Assembly (NCBI RefSeq): GCF_030687895.1
Contig: NZ_CP117452.1
Location: forward strand, 5,323,001 to 5,387,000
DNA length: 64,000 nucleotides
Reading direction: 5' to 3'
DNA from: Pseudomonas sp. FP198
GTDB lineage: Bacteria; Pseudomonadota; Gammaproteobacteria; Pseudomonadales; Pseudomonadaceae
A program made the position numbers and the translations under genes. The notes beneath the pieces are model-generated. The model saw only the letters and a list, made by a program, of their open reading frames with translations, did no database searches and was not told the origin of the DNA. Positions 1 to 10,554 of this stretch are shown here, piece after piece; within the stretch, counting starts at the first letter, position 1, and each line of letters opens with the position of its first letter.

Positions 1-2
1 TG

Positions 3-2379
<2,377 letters not shown>

Positions 2380-2395
2380 GCCACCTGGGAGTCCA

Positions 2396-2797
2396 TCAGA
2401 TGAAAGTTTCAACCGAGACACCGAAGCGCTCTGCCAGCCAGCGGATTTGCCGCAAGTTGAGCTGACGCCTGCCGCTCAGTATCTCCGAGACCACCGATTG
2501 GGCGCCTACACCTGACAAGTCGCTTTGGTTCAAGCCATGTTCGCGCATCAGATAACGAAGCGCCTCGACACCACTTGCCTCGAGCATTGGCCGCTGTTGA
2601 TGGTCCCAGGCTTCAATCCATTCACTGATGATCTCGACCAGACTCATGAGCGGGTGTGCTTCGTCTTCTCCAACCCGCTCCAATAGCTCATCAAGAGCGC
2701 CAGCCAGACGATCGTAATCTACCTCGCTCTTGGGCTTTCGAAGCAGAGGCGATACGAACTCCCAATGGGCAGCCGCCTGTTCTATCAGTGCACTCAT
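2396..2797 (-). CDS. higA: HigA-type antitoxin with C-terminal HTH (Xre/Cro fold)
   Basis: A 133-residue protein whose C-terminal half is a Cro/C1-type helix-turn-helix (about residues 75-125, with GLNQSDLSGVGAQSVVSEIL spanning the two DNA-reading helices). The N-terminal half is a helical region typical of long HigA antitoxins. It is the second gene of a toxin-first operon: its ATG at 2797-2795 overlaps the TGA of higB (ATGA), so translation should be coupled. A strong ribosome site (GGAGGAAAGG) lies inside the higB 3' end. Family knowledge: HigA binds and neutralises HigB and represses the shared promoter. An upstream in-frame ATG at 2815 exists but the overlap and ribosome site favour 2797. 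Confidence 0.88.
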   Translation of the reverse strand: MSALIEQAAAHWEFVSPLLRKPKSEVDYDRLAGALDELLERVGEDEAHPLMSLVEIISEWIEAWDHQQRPMLEASGVEALRYLMREHGLNQSDLSGVGAQSVVSEILSGRRQLNLRQIRWLAERFGVSVETFI

Positions 2798-3090
2798 TCC
2801 CTTTCCTCCTTCCACTTGCCTCTGTCGTATTCTCGGTGGTCAAGCACGCATTTGATGTAGAGGCGCTGGTGACGGTAATGAATCACCCCAATCAGCCGCA
2901 GCTTGTTTCCACCGATGTCAAATACGTGCAGCGGACCGACCTTATCGGTTGCCGGAAACAGCTTTTTCAGCGCCGCAAAATCCGTCGGATGGTTGCGTTT
3001 GATTAACCGATACCATTGATCCAACGCGCTCGCTGAATGTGGCCATTTTTCCTTGGCCTCCCAGATGCGCTTCTCAGTAATCACATGCAC
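2794..3090 (-). CDS. higB: HigB-type mRNA interferase toxin
   Basis: A 98-residue basic protein (MHVITEKRIWEAKEKWPHSA at the N terminus, then VGPLHVFDIGGNKLRLIGVI and LYIKCVLDHREYDRGKW) matching the RelE-fold HigB family, ribosome-associated endoribonucleases that cleave translated mRNA. The GTG at 3090 is taken as the start: AAGGA precedes it by about seven bases and MHVI is the usual beginning for this group. It is first in the pair, as in classic higBA loci. A 33-bp near-perfect palindrome lies 45 bp upstream and is a candidate operator. The pair sits between selO and a small acidic gene, a common position for movable toxin-antitoxin cassettes. Confidence 0.88.
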   Translation of the reverse strand: MHVITEKRIWEAKEKWPHSASALDQWYRLIKRNHPTDFAALKKLFPATDKVGPLHVFDIGGNKLRLIGVIHYRHQRLYIKCVLDHREYDRGKWKEERE

Positions 3091-3134
3091 GCAACATCCT
3101 TATCGCACTTTGCTATGAGGGAAGTTAAACACGA

Positions 3135-3167
3135 AACTGGCGTATCGCAAATTGCGATGCGCCAGTT
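3135..3167. promoter_or_regulatory. 33-bp palindrome upstream of higBA (candidate HigA operator)
   Basis: Two 16-base arms (AACTGGCGTATCGCAA and TTGCGATGCGCCAGTT) flank a single central A. They match at 15 of 16 positions; the only mismatch is T against G. It lies 45 bp upstream of the higB GTG. HigA-type antitoxins bind palindromes in their own promoter, so autoregulation is the natural reading, but binding here is inferred only from position and symmetry. Confidence 0.6.
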
Positions 3168-3255
3168 AGACAGACGGTCAACTACTGCCGATTTCCAGCC
3201 TAGTCGCCAAAAGCTTCAGGTATGAGGAGTAAATGTCAGCAGATATGAGCCCTGC

Positions 3256-3525
3256 TCACCCCGCCTTATCGTTCCCCTGCTCAGGCGTCTCGATTCCCGA
3301 TTCCGCTTCTTCCGCCGCCGGTTCCGCCGGCTTTTTTTCGTCGGGATACCCCGGCATCCCGCGGGCGTCTTCCGGGGTCAGCTCATCACGATCGTGGCGG
3401 TCATCGGTCGCATAGGCCGTGGCGGCGTTCGGGTCTTCGTCGCGGCCGGCGGTGCCAAGCACGAAGCCGTCGTCGTTTGGGTTGTCCAGCGCCTGGGAAA
3501 GGGTTGGGTCTTGAGGATTGCTCAT
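3256..3525 (-). CDS. Small acidic, probably disordered protein of unknown function
   Basis: An 89-residue protein, very rich in Asp, Glu, Pro, Ala and Gly, with no hydrophobic core and no motif I recognise. The middle carries a DRHDRDELTPEDARGMPGYP segment and the C terminus is a Pro/Glu/Ala-rich tail. It has a good ribosome site (GGAGG about six bases before the ATG at 3525) and codon use like its neighbours, so I treat it as a real gene. The composition suggests an intrinsically unstructured, possibly stress-related protein, but nothing in the sequence gives a function. It is transcribed in the same direction as higBA but separated from higB by the palindrome region. Confidence 0.6.
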   Translation of the reverse strand: MSNPQDPTLSQALDNPNDDGFVLGTAGRDEDPNAATAYATDDRHDRDELTPEDARGMPGYPDEKKPAEPAAEEAESGIETPEQGNDKAG

Positions 3526-3807
3526 GGGACCTCCGGGTTCGCAAATGTACGTTGTGGTGTTTTTGAGTTTCTGGCGGGCTGGGCGTGCGGCTCATCTGAT
3601 GAATGGCAAATCGCATCGTTCTCCAAATAGAACGCTAAGGCTGATTTTTGCAGTCTGGCGCGACAAAGGTGTCGGTTTTAATCTTTACCCATCGAAACGC
3701 AACACGGATTGAAGCCGGCGCTTCGGCCAGATGGATCACTGACTTACCGATATCAAAACCCCTTACCCACGCCGAACGATCGGCAGCCAAACTTAGAGGA
3801 CTACGCC

Positions 3808-4434
3808 ATGACTACTTCCTACAACCGTCTCGACAAAGATAACGCCGCCGTTCTGCTGGTGGACCACCAGGCTGGCCTGCTGTCGCTGGTGCGCGACATC
3901 GACCCGGACCGTTTCAAGAACAACGTGCTGGCCCTGGCTGACCTGGCCAAGTACTTCCAACTGCCGACCATCCTCACCACCAGCTTCGAAACCGGCCCCA
4001 ACGGCCCGCTGATGCCAGAACTCAAGACGCTGTTCCCGGACGCTCCCTACATTGCTCGTCCTGGCCAGATCAACGCCTGGGACAATGAAGATTTCGTCAA
4101 GGCGATCAAGGCCACCGGCAAGAAGCAATTGATCATCGCCGGTGTCGTGACTGAGGTCTGCGTAGCCTTCCCGGCCCTGTCGGCCCTGGCCGAAGGTTTC
4201 GAGGTGTTCGTGGTGACCGATGCGTCCGGTACGTTCAACGAACTGACCCGCCAATCGGCGTGGGACCGCATGTCCTCCTCGGGCGCGCAATTGATGACGT
4301 GGTTCGGCCTGGCCTGCGAACTGCACCGCGACTGGCGCAACGATGTGGAAGGTCTGGCGACCCTGTTCTCTAACCACATCCCGGACTATCGCAACCTGAT
4401 GACCAGCTACAACACGCTGACCAGCGCGAAGTAA
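3808..4434 (+). CDS. ycaC: YcaC-like cysteine hydrolase (isochorismatase superfamily)
   Basis: A 208-residue protein, near-identical in pattern to E. coli YcaC: VLLVDHQAGLLSLVRDI at the start, TILTTSFETGPNGP in the middle, GVVTEVCVAFPALSA with the nucleophile Cys118, and DWRNDIEGLATLFSNHIPDY-like ending. Asp19 and Cys118 are the expected catalytic residues. YcaC proteins form a large oligomer; their natural substrate is not settled. Open frame extends to 3709, but the ATG at 3808 has AGAGGA seven bases upstream and gives the family's normal start, so I chose it. The REP doublet just downstream, ending in a run of T, could serve as its terminator. Confidence 0.9.
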   Translation: MTTSYNRLDKDNAAVLLVDHQAGLLSLVRDIDPDRFKNNVLALADLAKYFQLPTILTTSFETGPNGPLMPELKTLFPDAPYIARPGQINAWDNEDFVKAIKATGKKQLIIAGVVTEVCVAFPALSALAEGFEVFVVTDASGTFNELTRQSAWDRMSSSGAQLMTWFGLACELHRDWRNDVEGLATLFSNHIPDYRNLMTSYNTLTSAK

Positions 4435-4452
4435 CGGCCACACCGATATGCC

Positions 4453-4543
4453 CTGTGGGAGCGAGCCTGCTCGCGAAAGCGGTCCGACAGTCGATCATTT
4501 TCTGACTGATCCTCCGCCTTCGCGAGCAGGCTCGCTCCCACAG
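4453..4543. repeat. REP doublet (REPIN), GTGGGAGCGAGC family
   Basis: Two inverted arms, CTGTGGGAGCGAGCCTGCTC... (4453-4477) and its exact complement (4519-4543), enclose about 40 bp. Each arm is itself a small palindrome. A run of seven T follows, so the doublet may end transcription of the ycaC-like gene. Such elements are dispersed by RAYT transposases encoded elsewhere. Confidence 0.92.
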
Positions 4544-4599
4544 GTTTTTTTGTGGTTTGCGTATAGTGTTGTGCCAACGACTTACAGGAGACTGACCCG

Positions 4600-5022
4600 A
4601 TGCTGATCCCCTGCCCTCATTGCAACGGCCTCAATCGCATCCCCGCCGAACGCCTGGGCGACCAGCCCAAGTGCGGACGTTGCAAGGCCCAGGTGTTATT
4701 GAGCGAACCGTTCGAACTCAAGCAAGGCGACTACGCCAGCCAGATCAAGGGCGACCTGCCGCTGTTGGTGGATGTCTGGGCGGACTGGTGCGGTCCGTGC
4801 AAGTCCTTCGCGCCGGTGTTCGAACAGGCCGCCGCGCAGCTGGCGGGTAAATGCCGACTGGCCAAGCTCGACAGCGAGGCCAACCAACAACTGTCGGCCC
4901 AGCTGGGGATTCGCTCGATTCCCAGCCTGATTCTGTTCAAGGATGGTCGGGAGGTTGCCCGGCAGAGCGGGGCGTTTCCGTTGCCGCAGTTGATGAGTTG
5001 GTTGCGCGGCCAGGGGATTTGA
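4600..5022 (+). CDS. trxC: Thioredoxin 2 (zinc-binding thioredoxin TrxC)
   Basis: A 140-residue thioredoxin with the N-terminal zinc finger of the TrxC class: Cys5/Cys8 (CPHC) and Cys25/Cys28 (CGRC). The thioredoxin fold follows, with active site WCGPC at Cys64-Cys67 and the cis-Pro loop RSIPSLILF. TrxC reduces disulfides in cytoplasmic proteins using thioredoxin reductase and in many bacteria is induced by peroxide. Length equals the E. coli protein. The ATG is preceded by ACAGGAG. It is convergent with the ParA-like gene, with 29 bp between them. Confidence 0.95.
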   Translation: MLIPCPHCNGLNRIPAERLGDQPKCGRCKAQVLLSEPFELKQGDYASQIKGDLPLLVDVWADWCGPCKSFAPVFEQAAAQLAGKCRLAKLDSEANQQLSAQLGIRSIPSLILFKDGREVARQSGAFPLPQLMSWLRGQGI

Positions 5023-5051
5023 CCTCAGCACTGTGGACTTGTGCAAGCCAG

Positions 5052-5825
5052 TCAGTCGGCGTTTTCCAGCAGATTATGCAACTCCACGAACTGCTGGGTC
5101 AGCTTATGCCGCGGGTCCAGGTGGATCAGCGGCAGGCTCGCCTGGTGCGACTCACGCATGCGCACCGAACTGCTCAGGTACACCGGCAGTACCGGCAAGC
5201 CTTCGGCAATCAATTCATCAAGGATCTGCTGCGGCAGGCTGGCGCGGGCCTGGAACTGGTTGACGACGATGCCTTCGACTTCCAGGCCTTCGTTATGGTC
5301 GTCCTTCAGCTCTTCGATTTCCGCCATCAGGCCATACAGCGCCTGACGTGAGAAGCTGTCGCAATCGAAAGGAATCAGCACCCGATCAGCCGCGATCAAC
5401 GCCGAAACCGCATAGAAGTTGAGGGCTGGCGGTGTATCCAGGTAGATCCGGTCGTAGTCCTCGTCGAGCTCTTCGAGCAGCTTGCGCAGCTTGTTGATCT
5501 TGTGTTTCGCCTCAAGCTTGGGCTGCAGATCCGTCAGTTCTGCCGTGGCAGTGATGACATGCAGGTTGTCGAAGGGCGTCTCGTAGATATCGACCTTGTT
5601 CTTTTTCGAGAAGGGCCCGGAAGACAGGGTCTGCTTGAAGAAGTCGGCGATTCCCATGGGAATGTCATCGCCGGTCAGGCCAGTCAGGTATTGAGTGGAG
5701 TTGGCCTGGGCATCCAGGTCCACCAGCAGCGTGCGATAACCCTCGCTGGCGCTGACCGCCGCCAGATTGCAGGCGATGCTGGACTTGCCCACGCCACCTT
5801 TCTGATTGAACACCACACGCCGCAT
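5052..5825 (-). CDS. ParA-family ATPase (orphan, no ParB partner nearby)
   Basis: A 257-residue ParA/MinD-superfamily P-loop ATPase. The deviant Walker A is [11 protein letters not shown] at the N terminus, followed by [12 protein letters not shown] (switch I) and [13 protein letters not shown] (Walker B region). It lacks an N-terminal HTH, so it is a small Soj-like type. The ATG at 5825 was chosen over one at 5870 because GGAGG lies seven bases upstream and the protein then begins [11 protein letters not shown]. No parB, minE or chemotaxis partner is in the window, so the cargo is unknown. Position between trxC and the APE promoter gives no functional hint. Confidence 0.88.
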   Translation of the reverse strand: MRRVVFNQKGGVGKSSIACNLAAVSASEGYRTLLVDLDAQANSTQYLTGLTGDDIPMGIADFFKQTLSSGPFSKKNKVDIYETPFDNLHVITATAELTDLQPKLEAKHKINKLRKLLEELDEDYDRIYLDTPPALNFYAVSALIAADRVLIPFDCDSFSRQALYGLMAEIEELKDDHNEGLEVEGIVVNQFQARASLPQQILDELIAEGLPVLPVYLSSSVRMRESHQASLPLIHLDPRHKLTQQFVELHNLLENAD

Positions 5826-6183
5826 GACAAAACCTCCGTGTATCAAAGATTCCCGAGTGTAGTAGGCCAAGGCGCCGCTTCGCTACCTCGGTCATGGACG
5901 GATTACAGTGTCGGTGGCTTTTTCGGACAACCGAGCGTCAATACCCCTACAAAGTGACAGAAGCGTCCGACAGACAACCTCGACACAACCGCAATAATGG
6001 CCATGCCCGAGCCGGGGCTGACCAGCCGACGGATTTCTCTGGACAAAATGTAACCAGCATTTGCTACAAGCCAACCGCACCGGGATAATGCGCGTCACTT
6101 GGGCCGCAAGGCCATGCAGGGTTGGGCGCGGGTCAAGCCACTGAACCGTGACAAGAAAAAGCCCGCAGGGGTGGGATGAGTCT
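5826..6183. other. Intergenic region between parA-like gene and APE cluster
   Basis: 358 bp between two divergent genes. It holds the ribosome site of the ParA-like gene at its left end and a sigma70-like promoter (6061-6089) reading right into the APE cluster. No open frame with convincing coding character and no repeat element was seen. Confidence 0.6.
6061..6089 (+). promoter_or_regulatory. Candidate sigma70-type promoter for the APE operon
   Basis: TTGCTA (6061-6066), a 17-bp spacer and GATAAT (6084-6089) match the -35/-10 pattern at four and five of six positions. It lies about 95 bp upstream of the first APE gene in the correct direction, in an otherwise empty gap. Found by eye. Confidence 0.5.
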
Positions 6184-6903
6184 GTGATCAATTTCAACAT
6201 CGCCCAATGGCGCGCATGGGCCCCTGGGCTCGAAAGCGTGGACGATTGGCAGGCATGGAGTCGACAACCGGCCGTGCCGCCCATCAGCGATGCGGCCCCC
6301 GACGTGTCCTTCCTGCCCGCCATGCAGCGCCGCCGACTCAGCCGCCTGGCGCGCATGGCGTTCAGCGTCGCCTGGCCACTGGCCGAAGGTCGACCGGACC
6401 TGCCGTTGGTCTTTATTTCCCGTCACGGCGAAACCCCGCGCACTTTTGAGATTCTCAAGGACCTGGCAGCCGACCAGCCTTTATCGCCGACACAGTTCAG
6501 CCTGTCGGTGCATAACGCCGTCATTGGCCTGTGGTCGATCATGCGTGGCGAAACCAGCGAGATGACCGCCCTCGCCGCCACCGGCGACGGCCTGGAGCAC
6601 GGCATGCTGGAGGCCGCCGCGCTGCTGAACGAGGGTGCGCCGGCGGTGTTGCTGGTAATTACCGAAGAGCAGCCACCGCAGGTGTACGCGCCGTGGGTCA
6701 ACGATGTGCCGTTTCCCTACGCGCTGGGGCTCCTGCTGACTTCGGGCGACGACTGGCAACTTGAATTATCCAGCCCGCCGACACCGATGCCCGGCAGCGA
6801 CTGGCCCCATGCCCTGGATCTGCTGCGTAAGCTGCTGGAAAACGACACCACCTGCCAACATGCCTGGAAGAATCGTCTATGGACCTGGCAACGCAACCGG
6901 TGA
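6184..6903 (+). CDS. APE cluster: ketosynthase-like chain-length factor (ApeC-like)
   Basis: A 239-residue protein matching the short beta-ketoacyl-synthase N-terminal-like family of aryl polyene clusters. Motifs are PLVFISRHGETPRTFEIL and FSLSVHNAVIGLWSI. The second replaces the catalytic-Cys region of true ketosynthases, as in chain-length factors that dimerise with a ketosynthase and set polyene length. The partner is probably the product of 20683-21879. I chose the GTG at 6184 (MINFNIAQWRAWAPGLES, upstream GGGAT); a GTG at 6148 is an in-frame alternative. First gene of the operon; the next gene overlaps it by 25 bp. Confidence 0.8.
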   Translation: MINFNIAQWRAWAPGLESVDDWQAWSRQPAVPPISDAAPDVSFLPAMQRRRLSRLARMAFSVAWPLAEGRPDLPLVFISRHGETPRTFEILKDLAADQPLSPTQFSLSVHNAVIGLWSIMRGETSEMTALAATGDGLEHGMLEAAALLNEGAPAVLLVITEEQPPQVYAPWVNDVPFPYALGLLLTSGDDWQLELSSPPTPMPGSDWPHALDLLRKLLENDTTCQHAWKNRLWTWQRNR

Positions 6904-7688
6904 CCGGTAAACATCGCGACGCCTACTACTGGCGCCTGCTCGCAACTGCTGCAAGCTTCGCCCTCTTCGGGCTGGGCGGGCTGTGCCTGCGATTGGTGGT
7001 GTTCCCGTTGCTCAGTGCGTTACCCGGCGATCCCACGGTCCATCGGCAACGGGCCCGCCGCACGGTTGGACGTCTGTTCTGGTTCTTCATCCGGTTCATG
7101 GCCCGTACCGGCGTGCTCACCTATCGAATCGACGGCGCGGAAAAACTCGGCCGGCCCGGGCAGATGATCATCGCCAACCACCCCTCGCTGATCGACGTGG
7201 TGTTCCTGATCGGGCTGGTGCGCGATGCCAACTGCGTGGTCAAGCAGAGTCTCTGGACCAATCCCTTCACCCGTGGCCCGCTGCGCTCGACGCAGTACAT
7301 CAGCAACGATGGCAGCATGGACATGCTCGATGCCGCCAGCGACGCGCTGCAGGACGGCCAATGCCTGATCGTCTTTCCCGAAGGTACGCGCACCCAGCCA
7401 GGCCAGGCGCCGGCCTTTCATCGCGGGGCCGCGGCCATCGCCCTGCGGGGCGCGAAGATCCTCACACCCGTGACGATCAAGGTCAGCCCCACCACCCTGA
7501 CCAAGGCCGAACCCTGGTATCGCATCCCCCAGCGGCGCGTTCACTTCAGTTTTCGCGTAGGGGCCGATATAGACCCACAAGCCTTCACCGCGCTTGGCCC
7601 CCCGCCGCAGGCTTCGCGCCGGCTCAACGATTTTCTGCATCACTATTACATCAAGGAGCTCGCCGAAGATGAGCGATCTGCACCGTGA
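6879..7688 (+). CDS. APE cluster: PlsC-type lysophospholipid acyltransferase-like protein (ApeD-like)
   Basis: A 269-residue membrane-associated acyltransferase. An N-terminal hydrophobic stretch (about residues 20-50) is followed by the HX4D catalytic motif in ANHPSLIDVVFLIG and the substrate-binding FPEGTR motif. In APE clusters this enzyme is thought to help attach the polyene to a lipid-like anchor in the membrane; the acyl donor is presumably an ACP-bound chain. The ATG overlaps the upstream gene by 25 bp and its end overlaps the first ACP by 20 bp, showing translational coupling. Confidence 0.85.
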   Translation: MDLATQPVTGKHRDAYYWRLLATAASFALFGLGGLCLRLVVFPLLSALPGDPTVHRQRARRTVGRLFWFFIRFMARTGVLTYRIDGAEKLGRPGQMIIANHPSLIDVVFLIGLVRDANCVVKQSLWTNPFTRGPLRSTQYISNDGSMDMLDAASDALQDGQCLIVFPEGTRTQPGQAPAFHRGAAAIALRGAKILTPVTIKVSPTTLTKAEPWYRIPQRRVHFSFRVGADIDPQAFTALGPPPQASRRLNDFLHHYYIKELAEDERSAP

Positions 7689-7926
7689 CATCAAACAGCT
7701 GATCATCGACGCCCTTGGCCTGGAAGACATCACCGTCGACGACATCGGCGACGACCAGACCCTGTTCGGCGAAGGCCTGGGCCTGGATTCGGTGGATGCC
7801 CTGGAGCTCGGCCTGGCGATCCAGAAGCAGTACGGCATCAAGATCGACGCCGACGCCAAGGACACCCGTAACCATTTCAGCAACGTGGCGAGCCTTGCGG
7901 CCTTCGTCACTGCAAAAAGCGCCTGA
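7669..7926 (+). CDS. APE cluster: acyl carrier protein 1 (ApeE-like)
   Basis: An 85-residue acidic ACP. The phosphopantetheine attachment Ser41 lies in GLGLDSVDALELG, the standard DSX motif, followed by helix III and a C-terminal helix. It would carry the growing aryl polyene chain between ketosynthase, ketoreductase and dehydratase. The start overlaps the acyltransferase gene by 20 bp. Two ACPs in tandem at this point are a hallmark of APE clusters. Confidence 0.9.
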   Translation: MSDLHRDIKQLIIDALGLEDITVDDIGDDQTLFGEGLGLDSVDALELGLAIQKQYGIKIDADAKDTRNHFSNVASLAAFVTAKSA

Positions 7927-7935
7927 GACCGGACC

Positions 7936-8190
7936 ATGCAAACTCGTGACGACATTTTCAACATTCTGCGTGATGCCTTGGTTGAGCTCTTCGAGCTGGA
8001 GCCCGATCGCGTGACGCTGGAAGCCAACCTGTACCAGGATCTGGAAATCGACAGCATCGATGCGGTCGACCTGATCGACCACATCAAGCGCCAGACCGGC
8101 AAGAAGATTGCCGCCGAAGAATTCAAGTCGGTGCGCACCGTCAACGACGTGGTCGAGGCGGTCTATCGACTGGTCCAACCGGCCGCATGA
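7936..8190 (+). CDS. APE cluster: acyl carrier protein 2 (ApeF-like)
   Basis: An 84-residue ACP with the attachment Ser40 in LEIDSIDAVDLIDHI. It is clearly different in sequence from the first ACP, so the two may be loaded with different groups: in studied APE systems one carries the aryl starter and chain and the other has an ancillary role. It starts nine bases after the first ACP and its TGA overlaps the ATG of the next gene (ATGA). Confidence 0.9.
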   Translation: MQTRDDIFNILRDALVELFELEPDRVTLEANLYQDLEIDSIDAVDLIDHIKRQTGKKIAAEEFKSVRTVNDVVEAVYRLVQPAA

Positions 8191-8732
8191 GCCGGCTGAT
8201 TGGCCTCGGCCTGCTGCTGGCGGGCCTGCTGTACCCCTTCGCGGTGTATTTCGGCATGGAGCACTTTGCTCCATGGCAGTTCGGGCTGTTATTGGGTGGC
8301 CTGTGGCTGGCCCGGGCGTTGCTCGGCAAAGGCAACCCCGGCAATCGTTGGATGGCGGCCTCGGCGATTACCTTTTGTGTATTGCTCGCGGTGTTCGACA
8401 GCCCGCTCCTGCTGCGCTGGTATCCGGTGCTGATCAGCGCGTTCATGCTCGGGCTGTTCACCCTGAGCCTGAAATATGGCCCGCCGATGGTTGAACGCCT
8501 GGCCCGCCTGCGCGAACCGCAGTTGCCCGCCAGCGCGGTGATCTACACCCGCCAGGTGACAGTGGCCTGGAGTGTGTTTTTCCTGTGTAACGGTGTGCTC
8601 GCTGCGGTCCTGACGCTTTGGGCGCCGCTGAGCTGGTGGATGTTGTACACCGGCCTGATTTCCTACGGATTGATGGGCCTGATGTTTGCCATTGAATGGC
8701 TCATACGACAACGGGTAAGAGGCCGCCCATGA
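8187..8732 (+). CDS. APE cluster: small integral membrane protein (ApeG-like, COG4648-type)
   Basis: A 181-residue protein made mostly of hydrophobic helices (about five: residues 4-20, 30-46, 57-70, 75-95, 128-150, with a sixth possible at 150-172). It has basic connecting loops. No catalytic motif was seen. Proteins of this kind sit at the same place in other APE clusters, next to the ACP ligase, and are assumed to act at the inner membrane in assembly or transport of the lipid-linked polyene. Both ends overlap their neighbours by ATGA. Confidence 0.75.
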   Translation: MSRLIGLGLLLAGLLYPFAVYFGMEHFAPWQFGLLLGGLWLARALLGKGNPGNRWMAASAITFCVLLAVFDSPLLLRWYPVLISAFMLGLFTLSLKYGPPMVERLARLREPQLPASAVIYTRQVTVAWSVFFLCNGVLAAVLTLWAPLSWWMLYTGLISYGLMGLMFAIEWLIRQRVRGRP

Positions 8733-10411
8733 ATTGGATATCGCTTGAGCAGATGCTGCTCGAGGCCCAGCCGGACCGCGTTGTTGCAGTCGCCCCGGCG
8801 TTGAATCACTCGCAACTGCGCGACAACGCGCTGTGCCTGGCCGCAAGCCTGCAGGCCCGAGGCATCCGGCGCGTGGCCGTGCACTTCGAAGATGCCGCCG
8901 ACCTCGCGGTGGCGCTGCTCGGCGCCTGGCGCGCCGGGGCGCATGTGCTGCTGCCCGCCGACCTGCAAGCGCAAACCCGCCAGCGTTGGTCGGCCGATGT
9001 CGACTTGTGGCTGACCGACCTGCCCGTAGACGCCCGGCCCGACGAGATCCGCCAGGCGCCGCTGGAGGCCGCCGAACTGGACCTCGATCAGTGCTGGTTG
9101 ACCCTGTGCACCTCCGGCTCCAGTGGCGAGCCCAAGCGCATCGAGAAAACCCTGCGCCAGCTGAGCAATGAAGTCCAGGCGCTGGAGCAATTGTGGGGCA
9201 CCGACCTCGGTCCGCAGGCCTGCATGATCGGCAGCGTCGCCACCCAGCATATCTACGGTCTGCTGTTCCGGGTGCTGTGGCCGTTATGCGCCGGACGCAC
9301 CTTCGTGCGCCGGCAGTTGGCTTTCCCGGAAGACCTTCAGCGCGCCAGTCGCGAGCATCCGGCATTTGCCTGGGTCGCCAGCCCGGCGCTGCTCAAGCGC
9401 ATGGGCGACAACCTCGATTGGCCGGCCTTGAGCAGCGTGCGCCGGGTGTTCTCCTCCGGCGGCGCACTGCCGGCCGAAGCAGCCCGCAGCCTTCAACAAC
9501 GCCTGGGACAATGGCCAACGGAAGTGTTCGGCAGCTCGGAAACCGGCGGTATCGCCTGGCGTCAGGGCGGCGACCTCTGGCGACCCTTTGCCGGCGTCGA
9601 ACTGGGCCAGGACAGTGACGGTGCCCTGCTGATTGCTTCGCCTTATCTCCCAAGCGGCCACGTCGAGCACAGCGCCGACGCGGTGCGTATCACTGAGGAT
9701 GGGCGCTTCGAATTGCTCGGCCGCCTGGATCGCATCGTCAAGCTTGAAGAAAAACGTATCTCGTTGCCAATGCTGGAGCAGGCGCTGACGGCCCACGACT
9801 GGGTCAGCGAAGCACGGCTAGGGGTGGTCCAGGAAAATCGTGCTTCTCTCGGCGCACTGCTGGTGCTCAGCGAAACCGGCCTGCGTGCCTTGCGCAACCT
9901 GGGCCGACGAGCCATGACCGAGGCCCTGCGCCAGCACCTGAGCGGACATTGCGAAACCCTGGCCCTGCCACGACGCTGGCGCTGGCTGCGGCAACTGCCG
10001 TTCAACGCCCAGGGCAAACTGGCCCAGGCCGAGGTCGAAGCTTTGCTGATGGCGCCACGTCCAAAGGCGCCTGAAGTGCTCGACCAAGGCGAGACCGACG
10101 GCGAATGGAACCTGCGCCTGGCCGTGCCGCCAGACTTGGCCTACTTCAGCGGTCACTTTCCCACCGCGCCGGTCCTGCCTGGCGTGGTGCAGGTGGACTG
10201 GGCCTTGAACCTGGGCCGCCAACTGATGGAGTTGCCGCCGCGGTTCGTCGGCATGGAAGTGCTGAAATTCCAGCAACTGGTGCGCCCCGGCGATGAAATC
10301 CAGCTGCACCTGCGCTTCGATCGCGAGCGCGGCAAGTTGTATTTCACCTATCGCAATGACACCGCGGCGTGCTCCAGTGGGCGGGTTGTGTTGGGGCCAA
10401 CCAATGATTGA
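8729..10411 (+). CDS. APE cluster: acyl-ACP ligase fused to hotdog dehydratase (ApeH-ApeI-like fusion)
   Basis: A 560-residue two-domain protein. Residues 1 to about 445 form an AMP-binding ligase with the P-loop [15 protein letters not shown], the acid motif [13 protein letters not shown], and a C-terminal part with [16 protein letters not shown] and GKLAQAEVE carrying the catalytic Lys. It should activate an aryl acid and load it on an ACP. From about 460 on there is a FabA/FabZ-like hotdog domain with [21 protein letters not shown], whose His is the expected catalytic residue for 3-hydroxyacyl-ACP dehydration. In E. coli-type APE clusters these are two genes. ATG at 8729 overlaps the previous stop. 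Confidence 0.85.
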   Translation: MNWISLEQMLLEAQPDRVVAVAPALNHSQLRDNALCLAASLQARGIRRVAVHFEDAADLAVALLGAWRAGAHVLLPADLQAQTRQRWSADVDLWLTDLPVDARPDEIRQAPLEAAELDLDQCWLTLCTSGSSGEPKRIEKTLRQLSNEVQALEQLWGTDLGPQACMIGSVATQHIYGLLFRVLWPLCAGRTFVRRQLAFPEDLQRASREHPAFAWVASPALLKRMGDNLDWPALSSVRRVFSSGGALPAEAARSLQQRLGQWPTEVFGSSETGGIAWRQGGDLWRPFAGVELGQDSDGALLIASPYLPSGHVEHSADAVRITEDGRFELLGRLDRIVKLEEKRISLPMLEQALTAHDWVSEARLGVVQENRASLGALLVLSETGLRALRNLGRRAMTEALRQHLSGHCETLALPRRWRWLRQLPFNAQGKLAQAEVEALLMAPRPKAPEVLDQGETDGEWNLRLAVPPDLAYFSGHFPTAPVLPGVVQVDWALNLGRQLMELPPRFVGMEVLKFQQLVRPGDEIQLHLRFDRERGKLYFTYRNDTAACSSGRVVLGPTND

Positions 10412-10429
10412 TTGCACAGCAGTGCCCTT

Positions 10430-10523
10430 GTGGCGAGGGAGCTTGCTCCCGCTGGGTGGCGCAGCCGCCCTAGCTTTTTTGGCGGTTGCTACGCAACCGA
10501 GCGGGAGCAAGCTCCCTCGCCAC
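10430..10523. repeat. REP doublet, GTGGCGAGGGAGC family, inside the APE operon
   Basis: Inverted arms at 10430-10452 (begins GTGGCGAGGGAGCTTG) and 10501-10523 are exact complements; the inner part adds the pairing GGTGGCGCAGCCGCC. It occupies the only sizeable gap (143 bp) in the APE gene run and could weaken read-through into, or stabilise the message upstream of, the glycosyltransferase gene. Confidence 0.9.
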
Positions 10524-10554
10524 AAAAGGCTTCTCAGCCGCCGAGACATACCGC

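Noticed and set aside
5052..5825. Chromosome partition locus (parAB with parS) or plasmid origin
   Set aside because: Only an orphan ParA-like gene is present, with no parB, no repeat array and no replication gene near it.
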